A stretch of 64,000 nt of DNA from Amphibacillus jilinensis Y1 (lineage in GTDB: Bacteria > Bacillota > Bacilli > Bacillales > Amphibacillaceae), in NCBI RefSeq assembly GCF_000306965.1, contig NZ_JH976441.1, forward strand, positions 5,188 through 69,187, in the 5' to 3' direction. Under the pieces are notes generated by a model. That model ran no database searches and was not told where the DNA came from. It saw nothing but the letters and a program-made list of their open reading frames with translations. Both the position numbers and the translations under genes were made by a program. Positions 26,778 to 36,302 of the stretch are shown here, piece after piece (position 1 is the stretch's first letter; every line of letters starts with the position of its first letter).

Positions 26778-26917
26778 CAAACTTTCAATTCGTGAAGGGA
26801 CGTTCTCCTCCCACTGATTGAAAGTTGAATAAATGAGGACATTAGCATCCGTTAGCTAAATAATCACTAAAATATAACTTTTCAACGGACATTTTACGAA
26901 CGGTTATCTATAAAAAA
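26778..26917 (+). repeat. Interspersed repeat copy C
   Basis: The arm ACTTTCAATTCGTG is a diverged form; its partner CCCACTGATTGAAAGT is well kept, so outer ACTTTCAAT/ATTGAAAGT pairing is perfect. The linker is GAATAAATGAGGACATTAGC plus ATCCGTTAGCT. The second hairpin is replaced by AT-rich sequence. The tail is CGGTTATCTATAAAAAAC. It lies between two convergent genes. Confidence 0.7.
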
Positions 26918-26945
26918 CAGGTGAAGTCCTTATGTTTGAACATTA

Positions 26946-27593
26946 TTATTTTATCTCAGCTATAATCGCATCGATGTCAAATAAATCGTCGATTCTAACG
27001 CCATTCACAAACACCGTTGGAACGGAATCAATTTCAAGTTCACGTGTGTATTTTCTAGTCACTGAGATCGCATCAATCTCAGGTTCTTGCAAGAGTAATT
27101 CTCGATCTAATTGATAGTCATCAATTAATGCTTCAATATATGATGTGGTCCCCCAATCGCTTGGTACCTCTTGTTCAAAATCAGCATCAGCCACCACTTG
27201 CTTAAACACGGACTCATATTGGTCAGGCAAATAACTTTTTAAATTTTGATCAATATTTGATAGTAACAGTGACGCCTCATTTAAGTAAACCATTGATTGC
27301 GCGCGAAATTTAAGTGTTCCTTCTTGAATGTAATCTGTTTCTAATGCTGGATAGACTTCTTCTAACCATACTTTACACCAAGGACAAGAATAATCAAATA
27401 CAAATAAAAGTTCATTATCCGCATCTTCCTCCCCAATATAAACAAGGGTTTGTTCTTCAATCGGCGCTGTCTGATAAGTGACATCTTCATCTTGATTAAC
27501 CGTTTCCGTTTTACTTGTCTCTAAGTAACGAATCATTAATAATATAGACAATCCAGCAATGACCATGCAAGAGATAATCAAGTATTTCTTCAC
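26946..27593 (-). CDS. Membrane-anchored DsbA-like thiol-disulfide oxidoreductase
   Basis: About 215 residues. An N-terminal signal-anchor helix (KKYLIISCMVIAGLSILLMIRYL) is followed by a DsbA/thioredoxin-fold domain. The active site is FDYSCPWCKVWLEEVYP (CPWC), and IDSVPTVFVNGVRIDD holds the cis-proline. It acts outside the membrane on protein disulfides, like BdbD. The start is GTG 27593 behind AGGGAGGACAATAAG; ATG 27629 lies before this site. No BdbC partner is visible nearby. Confidence 0.87.
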   Translation of the reverse strand: MKKYLIISCMVIAGLSILLMIRYLETSKTETVNQDEDVTYQTAPIEEQTLVYIGEEDADNELLFVFDYSCPWCKVWLEEVYPALETDYIQEGTLKFRAQSMVYLNEASLLLSNIDQNLKSYLPDQYESVFKQVVADADFEQEVPSDWGTTSYIEALIDDYQLDRELLLQEPEIDAISVTRKYTRELEIDSVPTVFVNGVRIDDLFDIDAIIAEIK

Positions 27594-27629
27594 CTTATTG
27601 TCCTCCCTGTTCAATACATATATTTCCAC

Positions 27630-27844
27630 TATTATATCTAGTATAAATGTATTTTTAAAAATATCAACAGGATTCGTTAGACAAACATCTACATAAAATT
27701 ACATTACTTATACATTCTTTTAACTATACTTATAATCAAATAATATTATAGTAGTAATTGAAATGATTAAGAAAAAGCTGTGGATATTAAAAATTACCTG
27801 TAGTGAAATCACTTTTTCCAAGTGTCCTAACCACAGGTATCATT
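27630..27844. other. Intergenic region after topB
   Basis: AT-rich, no gene seen. A loose hairpin with arms TACCTGT (minus strand) and ACAGGTA near 27805-27840 follows topB and may end its transcript. The promoter of the oxidoreductase gene should lie in the left half. Confidence 0.45.
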
Positions 27845-30025
27845 CTAAAATCTATCATCTTTATCAAACCGCATGTCCCAACTGAAATATTTACTATCGG
27901 GCTTTTTAAGGTAAGCTAAGTAAGCATTGAACTTTTTCCCTTGCTTATTTGTTAAATCTTTGACGTAGACACTACCATTAGCAAGCAGCGTTTTCGCCAT
28001 TGTCTTGGTCACACGTTTTTTCATTGTTGCGAGAAATTTATCATACTTCCATAATACAAATGAGCAACCATTCTTCCAATTGCTACAGCCAAAGCCCTTG
28101 TCCCCTTCTACCACAGGATGACCACAGACTGGGCATTTACCAATAACTTCTTTAGTCACACTTGACTTGGCTGAACCAGACATTTCTCTAATTGTTAATC
28201 CCTTCGTCTGTTTAAGTGTTTCGACTGCTTGCTTGGTAAATGCATACACTTCAGCTAAATACGTTTGTTTTGAAATACTGCTCCTCTCAATATCAAATAA
28301 TGATTTTTCCAAACGACCTGTGAAGTTGAGATCAAATAATTGTTTGATCGGGAAAGATTCTACCAACTTCCTTCCTAATGAAGTACATGTTAGTGTTTTT
28401 TGCTCTCTTTTAATATAGTCAACATCAATTAATTTTTTTATTGTTTCAGCACGGGTTGCAGGTGTGCCGATGCTATATCCTTGTAAAACCTCTCCAGAAT
28501 AAGGGGCGTCAATTTGATTTTCAATCTCTTTAACACGCTTGCCACAGCTTTCCATTACCCGTAGCAATGTTCGCTCTGTATGCTTCTTCGGTGGTTTTGT
28601 CATATGAGAAGATAACACGGTTTCAACAACATGTACCGTATCATTTAATTCAATCTGTGGAAGACGGATTTCCTTTGATTGCATATGTTCAACTTTCTTC
28701 CAACCTTCATTGATTTGCACCTTGCCTTTCGAATAAAAAATGCCTTTTAATGGCTCGCCAACAAGCTTTGTCTTCACTTCGGTTTCCTCGTACTCAGCAA
28801 TCGGCATAAATTGCATGATTAAACGATTTTTTATCGCCGTATAGACAAGTCGTTCATCAGCTGATAAGCGACTTGGCACAAGATAAGTAGGAATAATTGC
28901 GCTATGACTATCAACTTTAGCATTATTAAACACACGCTTACTTTTACGATAATGAATCTCTTCCTTATAGGGGAGGTCTTTACTATGAACTTCTACGACT
29001 TTAGCAGTCTTAGCTACAAGACTTTCTTCAAGTGCTGTGCTTGACGTTCTCGGATATGTAATATATTTTTTTTCGTATAAAGATTGTGCTATTTTTAATA
29101 CCTTATCAGAGGTCCAGCCTTTGAATTTATTGGTGATATACCCTTGTAAATGGGAAAGGTTAAATAAAAATGGCGGTAATTCTTTTTTTCGTTCTACTTG
29201 TTTATCAATGACAAGAGCTTGTCCATTTTTCACTTTGTTTTCAATCGCTTCAAGCACCGACTGTTCCGGAAATTTATCACTCTCCTCGGTATATACGCCT
29301 TGATACGTTTGTTTATCTTGCGTTTCAAATGTGGCAACTAGTTTAAAATAAGCCTCAGGTTTAAATTGTTCAATGTCAAGATCACGATCGTAAATGATCT
29401 TTAACGTTGGCAATAGAACTCTACCGATATTGAGTACTTTGCCCCTTCCCTTTTGGAATTTTAAAGTTGACACTGAGGTTAAGTTGATACCAATCACCCA
29501 ATCGGTCCATTGTCGACTCAGACCAGCATCAAGCAATGGCTTCAATTCTGTATTTGGTCTAAGATTTTCCATACCTCGCTCAATTTCCTTTGGTGTCCAT
29601 TCATTTAATAACAAGCGATAGACAGGTTTCTTGGTTTTACTATTGTAGATAATGCTATCGCCAATCAGCTGACCCTCCCGATCATAATCACAAGCTGATA
29701 TGATCGATTCGACATCACGTCTCCGAATAAGTGAATGGATCGTTTTCAACTGCTTAGCTGCACCAGAATCACGGCGTTGGCGATTGCGAGGATTGGTTTT
29801 CACTTTATATTGAAATGCCGGTGGAATAAATGGGAAGTTATCAATCTTCCAACGCGCCATCGTTTCATCATAGTCTTTAGCATCATATAACTCTAGCAGA
29901 TGACCAAATGCCCATGTAACAAGATAGTTATCCCCTTCATAATAGCCGTCTCTTTTATGTCTTACATCTAATGCGTCAGCAATATTTTTAGCAACAGATG
30001 GTTTCTCTGCAACAAATAATTTCAT
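27845..30025 (-). CDS. topB: DNA topoisomerase III
   Basis: 726 residues, close to the B. subtilis length. A type IA enzyme that unlinks DNA strands, acting with RecQ-type helicases. Order: TOPRIM domain (KLFVAEKPSVAKNIADAL; SACDYDREGQLIGDSI), core with the active-site Tyr in ITYPRTSST, and a C-terminal zinc ribbon near 630-660 (CPVCGHPVVEGDKGFGCSNWKNGCSFVLW). It starts at ATG 30025. It stands alone; the repeat copy D region separates it from the downstream peptidase gene. Confidence 0.96.
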   Translation of the reverse strand: MKLFVAEKPSVAKNIADALDVRHKRDGYYEGDNYLVTWAFGHLLELYDAKDYDETMARWKIDNFPFIPPAFQYKVKTNPRNRQRRDSGAAKQLKTIHSLIRRRDVESIISACDYDREGQLIGDSIIYNSKTKKPVYRLLLNEWTPKEIERGMENLRPNTELKPLLDAGLSRQWTDWVIGINLTSVSTLKFQKGRGKVLNIGRVLLPTLKIIYDRDLDIEQFKPEAYFKLVATFETQDKQTYQGVYTEESDKFPEQSVLEAIENKVKNGQALVIDKQVERKKELPPFLFNLSHLQGYITNKFKGWTSDKVLKIAQSLYEKKYITYPRTSSTALEESLVAKTAKVVEVHSKDLPYKEEIHYRKSKRVFNNAKVDSHSAIIPTYLVPSRLSADERLVYTAIKNRLIMQFMPIAEYEETEVKTKLVGEPLKGIFYSKGKVQINEGWKKVEHMQSKEIRLPQIELNDTVHVVETVLSSHMTKPPKKHTERTLLRVMESCGKRVKEIENQIDAPYSGEVLQGYSIGTPATRAETIKKLIDVDYIKREQKTLTCTSLGRKLVESFPIKQLFDLNFTGRLEKSLFDIERSSISKQTYLAEVYAFTKQAVETLKQTKGLTIREMSGSAKSSVTKEVIGKCPVCGHPVVEGDKGFGCSNWKNGCSFVLWKYDKFLATMKKRVTKTMAKTLLANGSVYVKDLTNKQGKKFNAYLAYLKKPDSKYFSWDMRFDKDDRF

Positions 30026-30129
30026 TATTACTCTCCAATCTTGAACATCCTTTTAAAACACTTACGAACACACGGTCGCTTCTATATTATATCATGAGAA
30101 CTTTGTCTTTACTTAGTGAAAACAAAATG

Positions 30130-30265
30130 CATCTCCAATCAATCGGGGGGCGTTTTTCTCCCGCTGATTACTAGCTGAGTGAATCAGGACATTACCGTCC
30201 GTTTAGCTCCCACCTAAATAGATCAGCTTTATTTTTATGGTGGGCGGTTATCTGTGATAAAAAAC
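30130..30265 (+). repeat. Interspersed repeat copy D
   Basis: First arm CCAATCAATCGGGGG, partner CTCCCGCTGATTA. The linker is GAGTGAATCAGGACATTACC and GTCCGTTTAGCTCCC. The second hairpin has arms CCACC/GGTGG around an AT-rich stem, and the tail is GCGGTTATCTGTGATAAAAA. It merges with the terminator of the peptidase gene. It separates topB from the M42 gene. Confidence 0.78.
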
Positions 30266-30301
30266 ACCTATTAAAAAGATCAGAAATCTCTAATAGGTGT
30301 T
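30263..30301 (-). terminator. Terminator of the M42 peptidase gene
   Basis: AACACCTATTA (30263-30273) pairs with TAATAGGTGTT (30291-30301). On the minus strand the T run TTTTTTATCAC is provided by the tail of repeat copy D. Confidence 0.8.
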
Positions 30302-30321
30302 ATCGATATTTAAGGCTTAAT

Positions 30322-31398
30322 TTAATTGAACGTAATTTGTTTGACCGTGTCTGCATCCAATCCTTTGATAACTTCAACAATCAATTTAACCGCATGATCA
30401 AAGTCGTCTTGATGTAAAATACCTGCATGTGAATGGATATAACGCGTCGCAATACCAATTGATAACGCAGGGACGCCATTTGCGGTTAAGTGAATTGAAC
30501 CACTATCGGTTCCACCTGCTGCAATCGTTGCATATTGATAAGGAATCTCTGCACGATCTGCCGTTTCTATTACAAAATCACGTAAGCCTTTATGAGAAAT
30601 CATTGATGCATCATAAATAATAACTTGCGGACCATAACCTAGTTTACTATCGGCATCTTTAGCCGAAATACCAGGTGTGTCCCCTGCTATCCCCGTATCT
30701 ATAGCAAAAGCAATATCAGGTTGAATCGCATAAGCTGAGGTCTTTGCCCCACGCAAACCCACTTCTTCTTGAACGGTTCCAACACCATACACCACATTGG
30801 GATGCTCGACTTCCTTTAATTGCTTTAATACTTCAATCGCAACCGCACATCCTATTCGATTATCCCAAGCTTTAGCGAGTAATAGTTTTTCATTTTTCAT
30901 CGGTTGAAATTCAAAATAAGGAACGACCGCATCACCTGGTCGAACGCCAAATGATTCCGCTTCTTCTTTGCTTGTTGCACCAATATCAATAAACATGTCT
31001 TTTATATCATAGGGTTTCTTCCGTGCTTCAGCTGGCATAATATGAGGAGGCTTAGAACCGATCACCCCGACAATATTCCCAGACGTTGTTGTAACCGTGA
31101 CACGCTGAGCCAACATGACTTGATTCCACCAGCCACCAATCGTTTGAAAATATAAAAAGCCATTATCATCAATCCGTGTCACCATTAAACCAATTTCATC
31201 CAAATGGCCTGCAACCATTACTTTAGGACCCGTTCTTTGACCTATCTTTTTAGCAATTAAACTGCCTAAATGATCAGTATAAACCTCTGTTGCATAAGGC
31301 TCAATATGCTTTTTCATCACTTCTCGCGCTTCACGCTCATTGCCTGAAATTCCATTTGCTTCTGTTAATTCCTTAAACATGGTTAATTTATCATTCAT
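30322..31398 (-). CDS. ysdC: M42 family metallopeptidase (glutamyl aminopeptidase type)
   Basis: 358 residues. A dinuclear metal aminopeptidase assembled into large tetrahedral particles in known relatives. Key residues are visible: VAGHLDEIG (His-x-Asp), [16 protein letters not shown] (bridging Asp), [10 protein letters not shown] (Glu-Glu pair), AIDTGIAGD (Asp) and [11 protein letters not shown]-like [10 protein letters not shown] (His). The length and residues fit YsdC of B. subtilis, which lies downstream of ysdA there as here, although several genes are now inserted between. It probably trims peptides in the cytoplasm. Confidence 0.92.
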   Translation of the reverse strand: MNDKLTMFKELTEANGISGNEREAREVMKKHIEPYATEVYTDHLGSLIAKKIGQRTGPKVMVAGHLDEIGLMVTRIDDNGFLYFQTIGGWWNQVMLAQRVTVTTTSGNIVGVIGSKPPHIMPAEARKKPYDIKDMFIDIGATSKEEAESFGVRPGDAVVPYFEFQPMKNEKLLLAKAWDNRIGCAVAIEVLKQLKEVEHPNVVYGVGTVQEEVGLRGAKTSAYAIQPDIAFAIDTGIAGDTPGISAKDADSKLGYGPQVIIYDASMISHKGLRDFVIETADRAEIPYQYATIAAGGTDSGSIHLTANGVPALSIGIATRYIHSHAGILHQDDFDHAVKLIVEVIKGLDADTVKQITFN

Positions 31399-31610
31399 CT
31401 ATGGACGGCCTCCTTTAATATCCATTTCATTATAGCGTAATTAAATCAAGAACTAAAGTCTCACACATTATGTAAATACGGGCACTGTTAAAGTTTAATG
31501 TTGATATTAGTAAAAAAATAGGAATCTAATAAATTCGGGCGTTTCATTTCTGTAATATTGACTTATTAAACTAACACAGCTGTCACTTTAAGGGAGTAAA
31601 TTCACAAACG

Positions 31611-32519
31611 CTAATCTTTTAACAAAACTTGAAAATCTTTAACAAAGACAGCATTTCCAGTAATCTGAACATCAAATGATTCACTTTTTTTAGAAACCTG
31701 TACTACAACCCGACCATCTTTTCCCATTTCATGGCCTTGCTCAACTGTAAGGGTGAGAGGTTCAGGAGGTTCTGTAAAATTGTTTTTAATGTATTTCGCA
31801 TAGAAAGCTCCCATCACCCCTGAAGCAGTACCAGTGACCGCATCTTCAATTGTTCCTGAATATGGTGAGGAGAAGTGTCGAGCGTGCATATCAGCTTTAG
31901 CATCATACGTTTCCAGACAAAAAGGATGGACGGATGATTTAGGGATTTCCTTTAAAATATCAGGAAACTGCTTATTATTGGGTTGCATGTTTTGAAAAGC
32001 ATCAAGTTGTTTTATCGGTAATAGCAGCGTCCAAGTACCTGTAGTTCCATAAAGTATTGGTAAATTAGCATGAAGGTCTGACTCATTTAATCCTACTGCG
32101 TTTGCTAAATCTTCTTTTGACCCCGTAAATTCCTTGAATTGAGGAGAAGCCTGTTTCATTGTTATATCAATTTCACTATTATCAGATGACGCAATTTTAA
32201 TCGGTAGAATGCCAGCGTTAGTTTCAATGGTTAGCTCTGCTTTATCTTCCAATAGCCCTTTGCTTTTTAAAGCATAAACAGTTGCCATTGTTGCATGACC
32301 ACATAAGTTCATTTCATGCCCTGGTGTGAAAAACCGTATTCTAAAGTCAGCTACACCTGATTTCATTGAAAAAGCAGTCTCATTAAATCCGACTTTGAAA
32401 GCAATTTTCTGCATCTCTCTATCTGTTAATCCATCACCATTTAAAACAACTCCCGCAGGATTCCCCTTATTCGGTTCTTTACAAAACGCATCATAATGAT
32501 AAACAGTAATTGACTTCAT
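31611..32519 (-). CDS. PhzF family isomerase/epimerase-like protein
   Basis: 302 residues with the family opening [22 protein letters not shown], the catalytic-type segment GFNETAFSM (Glu), and [22 protein letters not shown] plus [18 protein letters not shown]. PhzF folds resemble diaminopimelate epimerase; substrates vary and cannot be told here. It stands alone between the M42 peptidase and dUTPase genes and looks like an accessory metabolic gene. Confidence 0.87.
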   Translation of the reverse strand: MKSITVYHYDAFCKEPNKGNPAGVVLNGDGLTDREMQKIAFKVGFNETAFSMKSGVADFRIRFFTPGHEMNLCGHATMATVYALKSKGLLEDKAELTIETNAGILPIKIASSDNSEIDITMKQASPQFKEFTGSKEDLANAVGLNESDLHANLPILYGTTGTWTLLLPIKQLDAFQNMQPNNKQFPDILKEIPKSSVHPFCLETYDAKADMHARHFSSPYSGTIEDAVTGTASGVMGAFYAKYIKNNFTEPPEPLTLTVEQGHEMGKDGRVVVQVSKKSESFDVQITGNAVFVKDFQVLLKD

Positions 32520-32840
32520 ACGCCATTCCCCCCCCCTAAGTTCAAATTAGATATTTTTATAACTTTACCATTACTTTCTTACTTTTCATTAAACAAACAG
32601 AGCGTTAGTTGAACAAGAAGAAATGTTTATATCGCGAACCGAGTTAACCTAAGTGTATCATATGTTTCTATATTTTGTATTAAATTCCCTTTAACCATCA
32701 AGTCATTCATAATGAACGCATTTTTTTATGTTGAATTGATTCAATAACTTGAAACCAAGCAAGGTAATTGTTCTTATTTAGTTGCAACTTATCAACAACA
32801 AACTTTAACAGAACCAAAATAAAAAGACGAGCTTAGTAAA
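32520..32840. other. Intergenic region, no gene seen
   Basis: An AT-rich stretch upstream of the PhzF gene and downstream of the dUTPase gene. At its right edge, arms AAGACGAGC (32824-32832) and GCTCGTCTT (32849-32857) form a terminator for the dUTPase gene on the minus strand, with TTTTTATTTT following. I see nothing else. Confidence 0.5.
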
Positions 32841-33326
32841 TTAATACTGCTCGTCTTGACGCTTGAAATTAACTTCATTTTTACTTAAATACGCTGCTTT
32901 TATGTCTTCAGGCGTAAAGGTTAGTTGCTCGCCTAATGTTAAGAATAAACCGAATACAGTTAAATAACTGGCTTGTGTCTGATCATCTCTGAAATAATCA
33001 ATGGCACGATAGAGTTGATTAAATAGGTCAGTAAGCTCTCCACTAAATGGTAAAGCATCAACATGCTTTATCTGAAAGCCTTTATCTAACCCCAAAGACA
33101 AAATAAAATGAATACCATCAACGTATTCTTCCAATATAACGTCACGTGGACTAGGTTCCTTTAGACTCCAAAACTTAAAACATCTGGTTTCATTTGCTAG
33201 TTCGCCTAATTCAACAAATAAAGCCAATATTTTGCGATCAAATAATTGTTGATCAGTGACGTTGTGATTTGATTCAATGTATTGATCTAGCTGTTGTTGC
33301 ATCTCAAATAATTCATTCCAATTCAC
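32841..33326 (-). CDS. Dimeric dUTPase (all-alpha, MazG-like)
   Basis: 161 residues. The motif LFVELGELANETRCFKFWS (ExxE) and the downstream EEYVDGIHFILSLG (ExxD) are the metal ligands of all-alpha NTP pyrophosphatases of the dUTPase_2 group. It would hydrolyse dUTP to dUMP, keeping uracil out of DNA and feeding dTMP synthesis. Relatives are common in phages and Bacillaceae. It follows the VTT-domain gene with a short gap. Confidence 0.85.
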   Translation of the reverse strand: MNWNELFEMQQQLDQYIESNHNVTDQQLFDRKILALFVELGELANETRCFKFWSLKEPSPRDVILEEYVDGIHFILSLGLDKGFQIKHVDALPFSGELTDLFNQLYRAIDYFRDDQTQASYLTVFGLFLTLGEQLTFTPEDIKAAYLSKNEVNFKRQDEQY

Positions 33327-33351
33327 AAATAAACATCCCTTCTACTCACTG

Positions 33352-33915
33352 TTATCTTAGAAATTGTCTAACACTCACACCATTCTCCTTCTTTCTAAAC
33401 AAGAAAAATAGTGGAAGTAAGGCAATGATCATTCCGGTCATAATCATCGGTGAAAAATTAGTAATTGACTGACCAATTGCTGTATAAATAATCGCCATTG
33501 GAATGACAGTATAAAATGATGCTTCCATATAAGAACGAAAATTCTTGGTTGATTCATATAATAAAAAGGATAACAGATGATAATGAATAAATGGAATTAA
33601 CCTTAAAATAGCGATTTGCCCAGTCGTCATATGTGTATCCTGACCAATCAATTTAGTTTTCATACGGATTAAGCGTTTCGTAATCGATGGCATAATTTGT
33701 GCCAATTTATAAAATAATGCACTTGAAAGGACAACTCCGATGATTGATAAGATAATCCCAGGTATAATACCAAAGATTAAACCACCCGCAATAAAAATTA
33801 GTACGACAGGTATAAATAATATAGGGCGAATAACATGTAATAGAATAAATAGCAATGGAGCGATAAGGAGATGTGTATCTCTCAGTATAGCAATATAGTG
33901 TTCTATTTCATCCAT
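33352..33915 (-). CDS. TVP38/TMEM64 (VTT domain) membrane protein
   Basis: 187 residues with about five hydrophobic segments. The pattern FIAGGLIFGIIPGIILSIIGVVLSSALFYKLAQ is the glycine-rich re-entrant region of the VTT/DedA-like group. Members in other organisms act in lipid scrambling and membrane trafficking; the role in Bacilli is uncertain. The ribosome site is AAGGGAGGC. It lies between ysdA and the dUTPase gene. Confidence 0.82.
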   Translation of the reverse strand: MDEIEHYIAILRDTHLLIAPLLFILLHVIRPILFIPVVLIFIAGGLIFGIIPGIILSIIGVVLSSALFYKLAQIMPSITKRLIRMKTKLIGQDTHMTTGQIAILRLIPFIHYHLLSFLLYESTKNFRSYMEASFYTVIPMAIIYTAIGQSITNFSPMIMTGMIIALLPLFFLFRKKENGVSVRQFLR

Positions 33916-33982
33916 TACAATTTAGCCTCCCTTCAGTGTCTCTTCAATTTATGATAAGAGACAGTTCATTATGTCAAGCTTC

Positions 33983-34243
33983 TTAGCGATATATCCACAT
34001 TAATCCAATCATTTGCACAACAAAAATTAAAGGAAGACCAATCCTGAACTGAATATGGTTCGTTTTGTGTCGATAATAATTCATGCCGAAAATCGTCCCT
34101 AACGAGCCACCTAGTAAACTGATCAACCATATGCGTTGTTCAGGGATACGCCACTTATTTTGTTTAGCTCGTTTTTTGTCTATCTTCATTATGATTAGAC
34201 CTATTATGTTTATGCCAATTAAATAGCCAATGATCACTTTCAT
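33983..34243 (-). CDS. ysdA: DUF1294 membrane protein YsdA
   Basis: 86 residues. It has the family layout: an N-terminal helix (VIIGYLIGINIIGLIIMKIDK), the motif KRAKQNKWRIPEQRIWLISLLGGSLGTIFGMNYYRHKT, and a final helix. Its biochemical function is unknown. In B. subtilis ysdA follows rplT, exactly as here. Confidence 0.9.
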   Translation of the reverse strand: MKVIIGYLIGINIIGLIIMKIDKKRAKQNKWRIPEQRIWLISLLGGSLGTIFGMNYYRHKTNHIQFRIGLPLIFVVQMIGLMWIYR

Positions 34244-34353
34244 TGCCTAACCTCTCTTTTTTTAAACTGCTTGTTCATTATAACAGACGCCAGTCACGAG
34301 ATAAAGCGTCCCGAACGTCGTGTAAACATGTAATTAACCATTTAAATACGGAA

Positions 34354-34386
34354 AAGAGCTGTTTCTTATAGGAAGAAACAACTCTT
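34354..34386 (-). terminator. Terminator of infC-rpmI-rplT
   Basis: AAGAGCTGTTTCTT (34354-34367) pairs with AAGAAACAACTCTT (34373-34386) with one mismatch; TTTTCC follows on the minus strand. Confidence 0.85.
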
Positions 34387-34400
34387 GAATGTTATAAATA

Positions 34401-34760
34401 TTATTTATTTAATGCGGTTTTAGCTTGATCAGCTAGTTGTGAAAATGCTTGTTGATCAGAAATTGCTAGTTCTGAAAGCATTTTACGGTTCACTTCAATA
34501 CCAGCTAATTTTAAGCCATGCATTAAACGACTATATGAGAGATCATTCATACGTGCCGCAGCATTAATACGAGAAATCCATAACTTACGGAAGTCACGCT
34601 TTTTCTGTTTGCGGTCACGGTATGCATATTGACCTGATTTCCATACTTGTTGTTTTGCCACTTTAAATAGGGCGTGTTTTGAACCATAATAACCTTTAGC
34701 TAATTTTAATATGCGTTTACGACGCTTACGTGTAACTGTTCCACCTTTAACACGTGCCAT
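34401..34760 (-). CDS. rplT: 50S ribosomal protein L20
   Basis: 119 residues, a highly basic N-terminus ([38 protein letters not shown]) and the C-terminal helical domain. It binds 23S rRNA early in assembly. In Bacillus it also represses its own operon by binding the infC leader, for which the leader is present at 35575-35950. It is the last gene of the operon. Confidence 0.98.
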   Translation of the reverse strand: MARVKGGTVTRKRRKRILKLAKGYYGSKHALFKVAKQQVWKSGQYAYRDRKQKKRDFRKLWISRINAAARMNDLSYSRLMHGLKLAGIEVNRKMLSELAISDQQAFSQLADQAKTALNK

Positions 34761-34805
34761 AATAATTCCCTCCTATATATCTAACCGAATATCTGGTGCA
34801 TTTTA

Positions 34806-35000
34806 TTATCTTGGTAACATTTGATCAATACGTTTTTGATCGCCTGCAGAAACAAGAGCACTTTTACGTAACTTACGTTTTTGTTTTTGTGATTTGTTGG
34901 CAAACATGTGGCTTGTGTATGCATGAGAGCGTTTAAGCTTCCCAGAACCTGTTCTTTTAAAACGTTTTTGTGTGCCTTTATGTGTTTTCATTTTTGGCAT
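34806..35000 (-). CDS. rpmI: 50S ribosomal protein L35
   Basis: 64 residues with the family pattern [31 protein letters not shown]. It is the middle gene of infC-rpmI-rplT and lies 34 bases after infC, behind AAGGAGGAACTA. Confidence 0.98.
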   Translation of the reverse strand: MPKMKTHKGTQKRFKRTGSGKLKRSHAYTSHMFANKSQKQKRKLRKSALVSAGDQKRIDQMLPR

Positions 35001-35034
35001 GAGTAGTTCCTCCTTAAAACAAATAAATTAAAGC

Positions 35035-35550
35035 TTATTTTTCATTGACTGGCGCTAGCATCAAGAACATACTACGACCTTCCATCTTTGGCTTTTGTTC
35101 AATCGTAGAAAGATCTTTACATTCTTCTGCCATGCGTTCTAGCACTTTACGACCAAGGTCTTTGTGTGTAATAGCACGCCCTCTAAAACGGATCGATACT
35201 TTCACCTTATCGCCCTTATCTAAGAACTTGCGTGCATTACGAAGTTTGGTATTAAAGTCATGTTCTTCAATACCTGGGCTTAAGCGCACCTCTTTGACAT
35301 TGATAATCTTTTGCTTTTTACGCGCTTCTTTATCTTTCTTTTGTTGTTCAAAGCGAAACTTACCGTAGTCCATAATACGACATACGGGCGGCTTTGCATT
35401 TGGAGCAACAAGCACTAAATCAAGATTGCGATTTCCTGCAATATCCAACGCTTCTTGACGAGACTTGACACCAAGTTGATCTCCATTAGAATCAATAAGA
35501 CGCACCTCGCGTGCGCGAATACTCTCATTGACATTCATATCTTTGCTAAT
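35035..35550 (-). CDS. infC: Translation initiation factor IF-3, probable AUU start
   Basis: About 171 residues. The N-domain has [23 protein letters not shown] and the C-domain [15 protein letters not shown], with the linker rich in Lys and Arg. It binds the 30S subunit and checks start codons. An ATG at 35556 is only three bases from the GGAGG site; ATT at 35550 has about nine bases of spacing and gives the known Bacillus N-terminus (ISKD). AUU starts are a hallmark of infC, because IF-3 then limits its own translation. The alternative ATG would add two residues. Confidence 0.9.
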   Translation of the reverse strand: MSKDMNVNESIRAREVRLIDSNGDQLGVKSRQEALDIAGNRNLDLVLVAPNAKPPVCRIMDYGKFRFEQQKKDKEARKKQKIINVKEVRLSPGIEEHDFNTKLRNARKFLDKGDKVKVSIRFRGRAITHKDLGRKVLERMAEECKDLSTIEQKPKMEGRSMFLMLAPVNEK

Positions 35551-35574
35551 AATCATCCACCTCCGTGATTTTTT

Positions 35575-35950
35575 AAAAGCGGCATGAACTATGACCGGCT
35601 ACTTCATTTAAGAAGCAACGTGACCTCTTCCAATGGCCAATTGACAAGCTTGTTGTATTCTCCTTAGGGTATACCAATTTTTAAGCTCATGGTATCAACC
35701 CTGGTTGCACATGTGCAACTTAGAAAAACTTAGCTTAGCACCAAAGTGTTAATGATGAAAGCCGTAGCTTTTCTTATACTATCGCTGTTAATTAATGCCT
35801 AGTTGATAGCATAAAAAAAGTGTCGGCACTATTGCACCCACACGTATCCTGTCATTTAATCAGAATCATTAAAACCTGGCAACTACAACATGTGTGTCGG
35901 ACAGGCGAGAAGCGGGTGCCTCTACTTGTCGAAAGATCATATTCAATTTC
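35575..35950 (-). promoter_or_regulatory. L20 leader (ribosomal protein autoregulation)
   Basis: About 375 structured non-coding bases precede infC, as in Bacillus infC-rpmI-rplT. An attenuator-type hairpin on the minus strand (GTGTGGGTGC ... GTGCCGACAC, about 35815-35840) is followed by seven T. L20 is known to bind this leader in B. subtilis and favour termination. The assignment here rests on position, size and the terminator. Confidence 0.75.
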
Positions 35951-35959
35951 ACTCAAATA

Positions 35960-35988
35960 ATCATAGCATGTGCGATCAGTTGTGTCAA
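35960..35988 (-). promoter_or_regulatory. Promoter of infC-rpmI-rplT
   Basis: On the minus strand the -35 is TTGACA (35983-35988) and the -10 is TATGAT (35960-35965), with a 17-base spacer. Confidence 0.75.
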
Positions 35989-36115
35989 CCATTTTCAAAG
36001 TAATTTAGCCCGCCATTCATATAACAAACCATGCTTCGTTAACGAGTGATTCGATTTAAACCCTTAATCAATGTATATTGAAATCCAAAATAAAAGTTTA
36101 TTTTGAAATAAAACA

Positions 36116-36146
36116 CGCTCCACATTAGCTCATTTGCTGTGGAGCG
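36116..36146 (-). terminator. Probable terminator of thrS
   Basis: CGCTCCACA (36116-36124) pairs with TGTGGAGCG (36138-36146); on the minus strand TGTTTTATTTC follows. It lies beyond repeat copy E, which itself directly follows thrS. Confidence 0.7.
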
Positions 36147-36196
36147 CCATTATGATCATGCTACATCACGTTAGTTGACAAAAAACAATAAAATAT

Positions 36197-36296
36197 GCCT
36201 TTAATCAGTAGACGTTTGTGTTCCTAACCATTAAGTGAGCCAGGACATTAACATCCGTTAGCTCCCGTCTCCTCTCTATTTTAAGGCGGGAGCTAA
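36197..36296 (+). repeat. Interspersed repeat copy E (tail missing)
   Basis: The first hairpin is degraded (TTTAATCAGTAGACGTT). The linker is AAGTGAGCCAGGACATTAAC and ATCCGTTAGCT. The second hairpin is strong: TTAGCTCCCGTCT (36258-36270) with AGGCGGGAGCTAA (36284-36296), ending six bases before the thrS stop. The GTTATCTGTGATAAAA tail is absent. Confidence 0.7.
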
Positions 36297-36302
36297 TATG
36301 GA

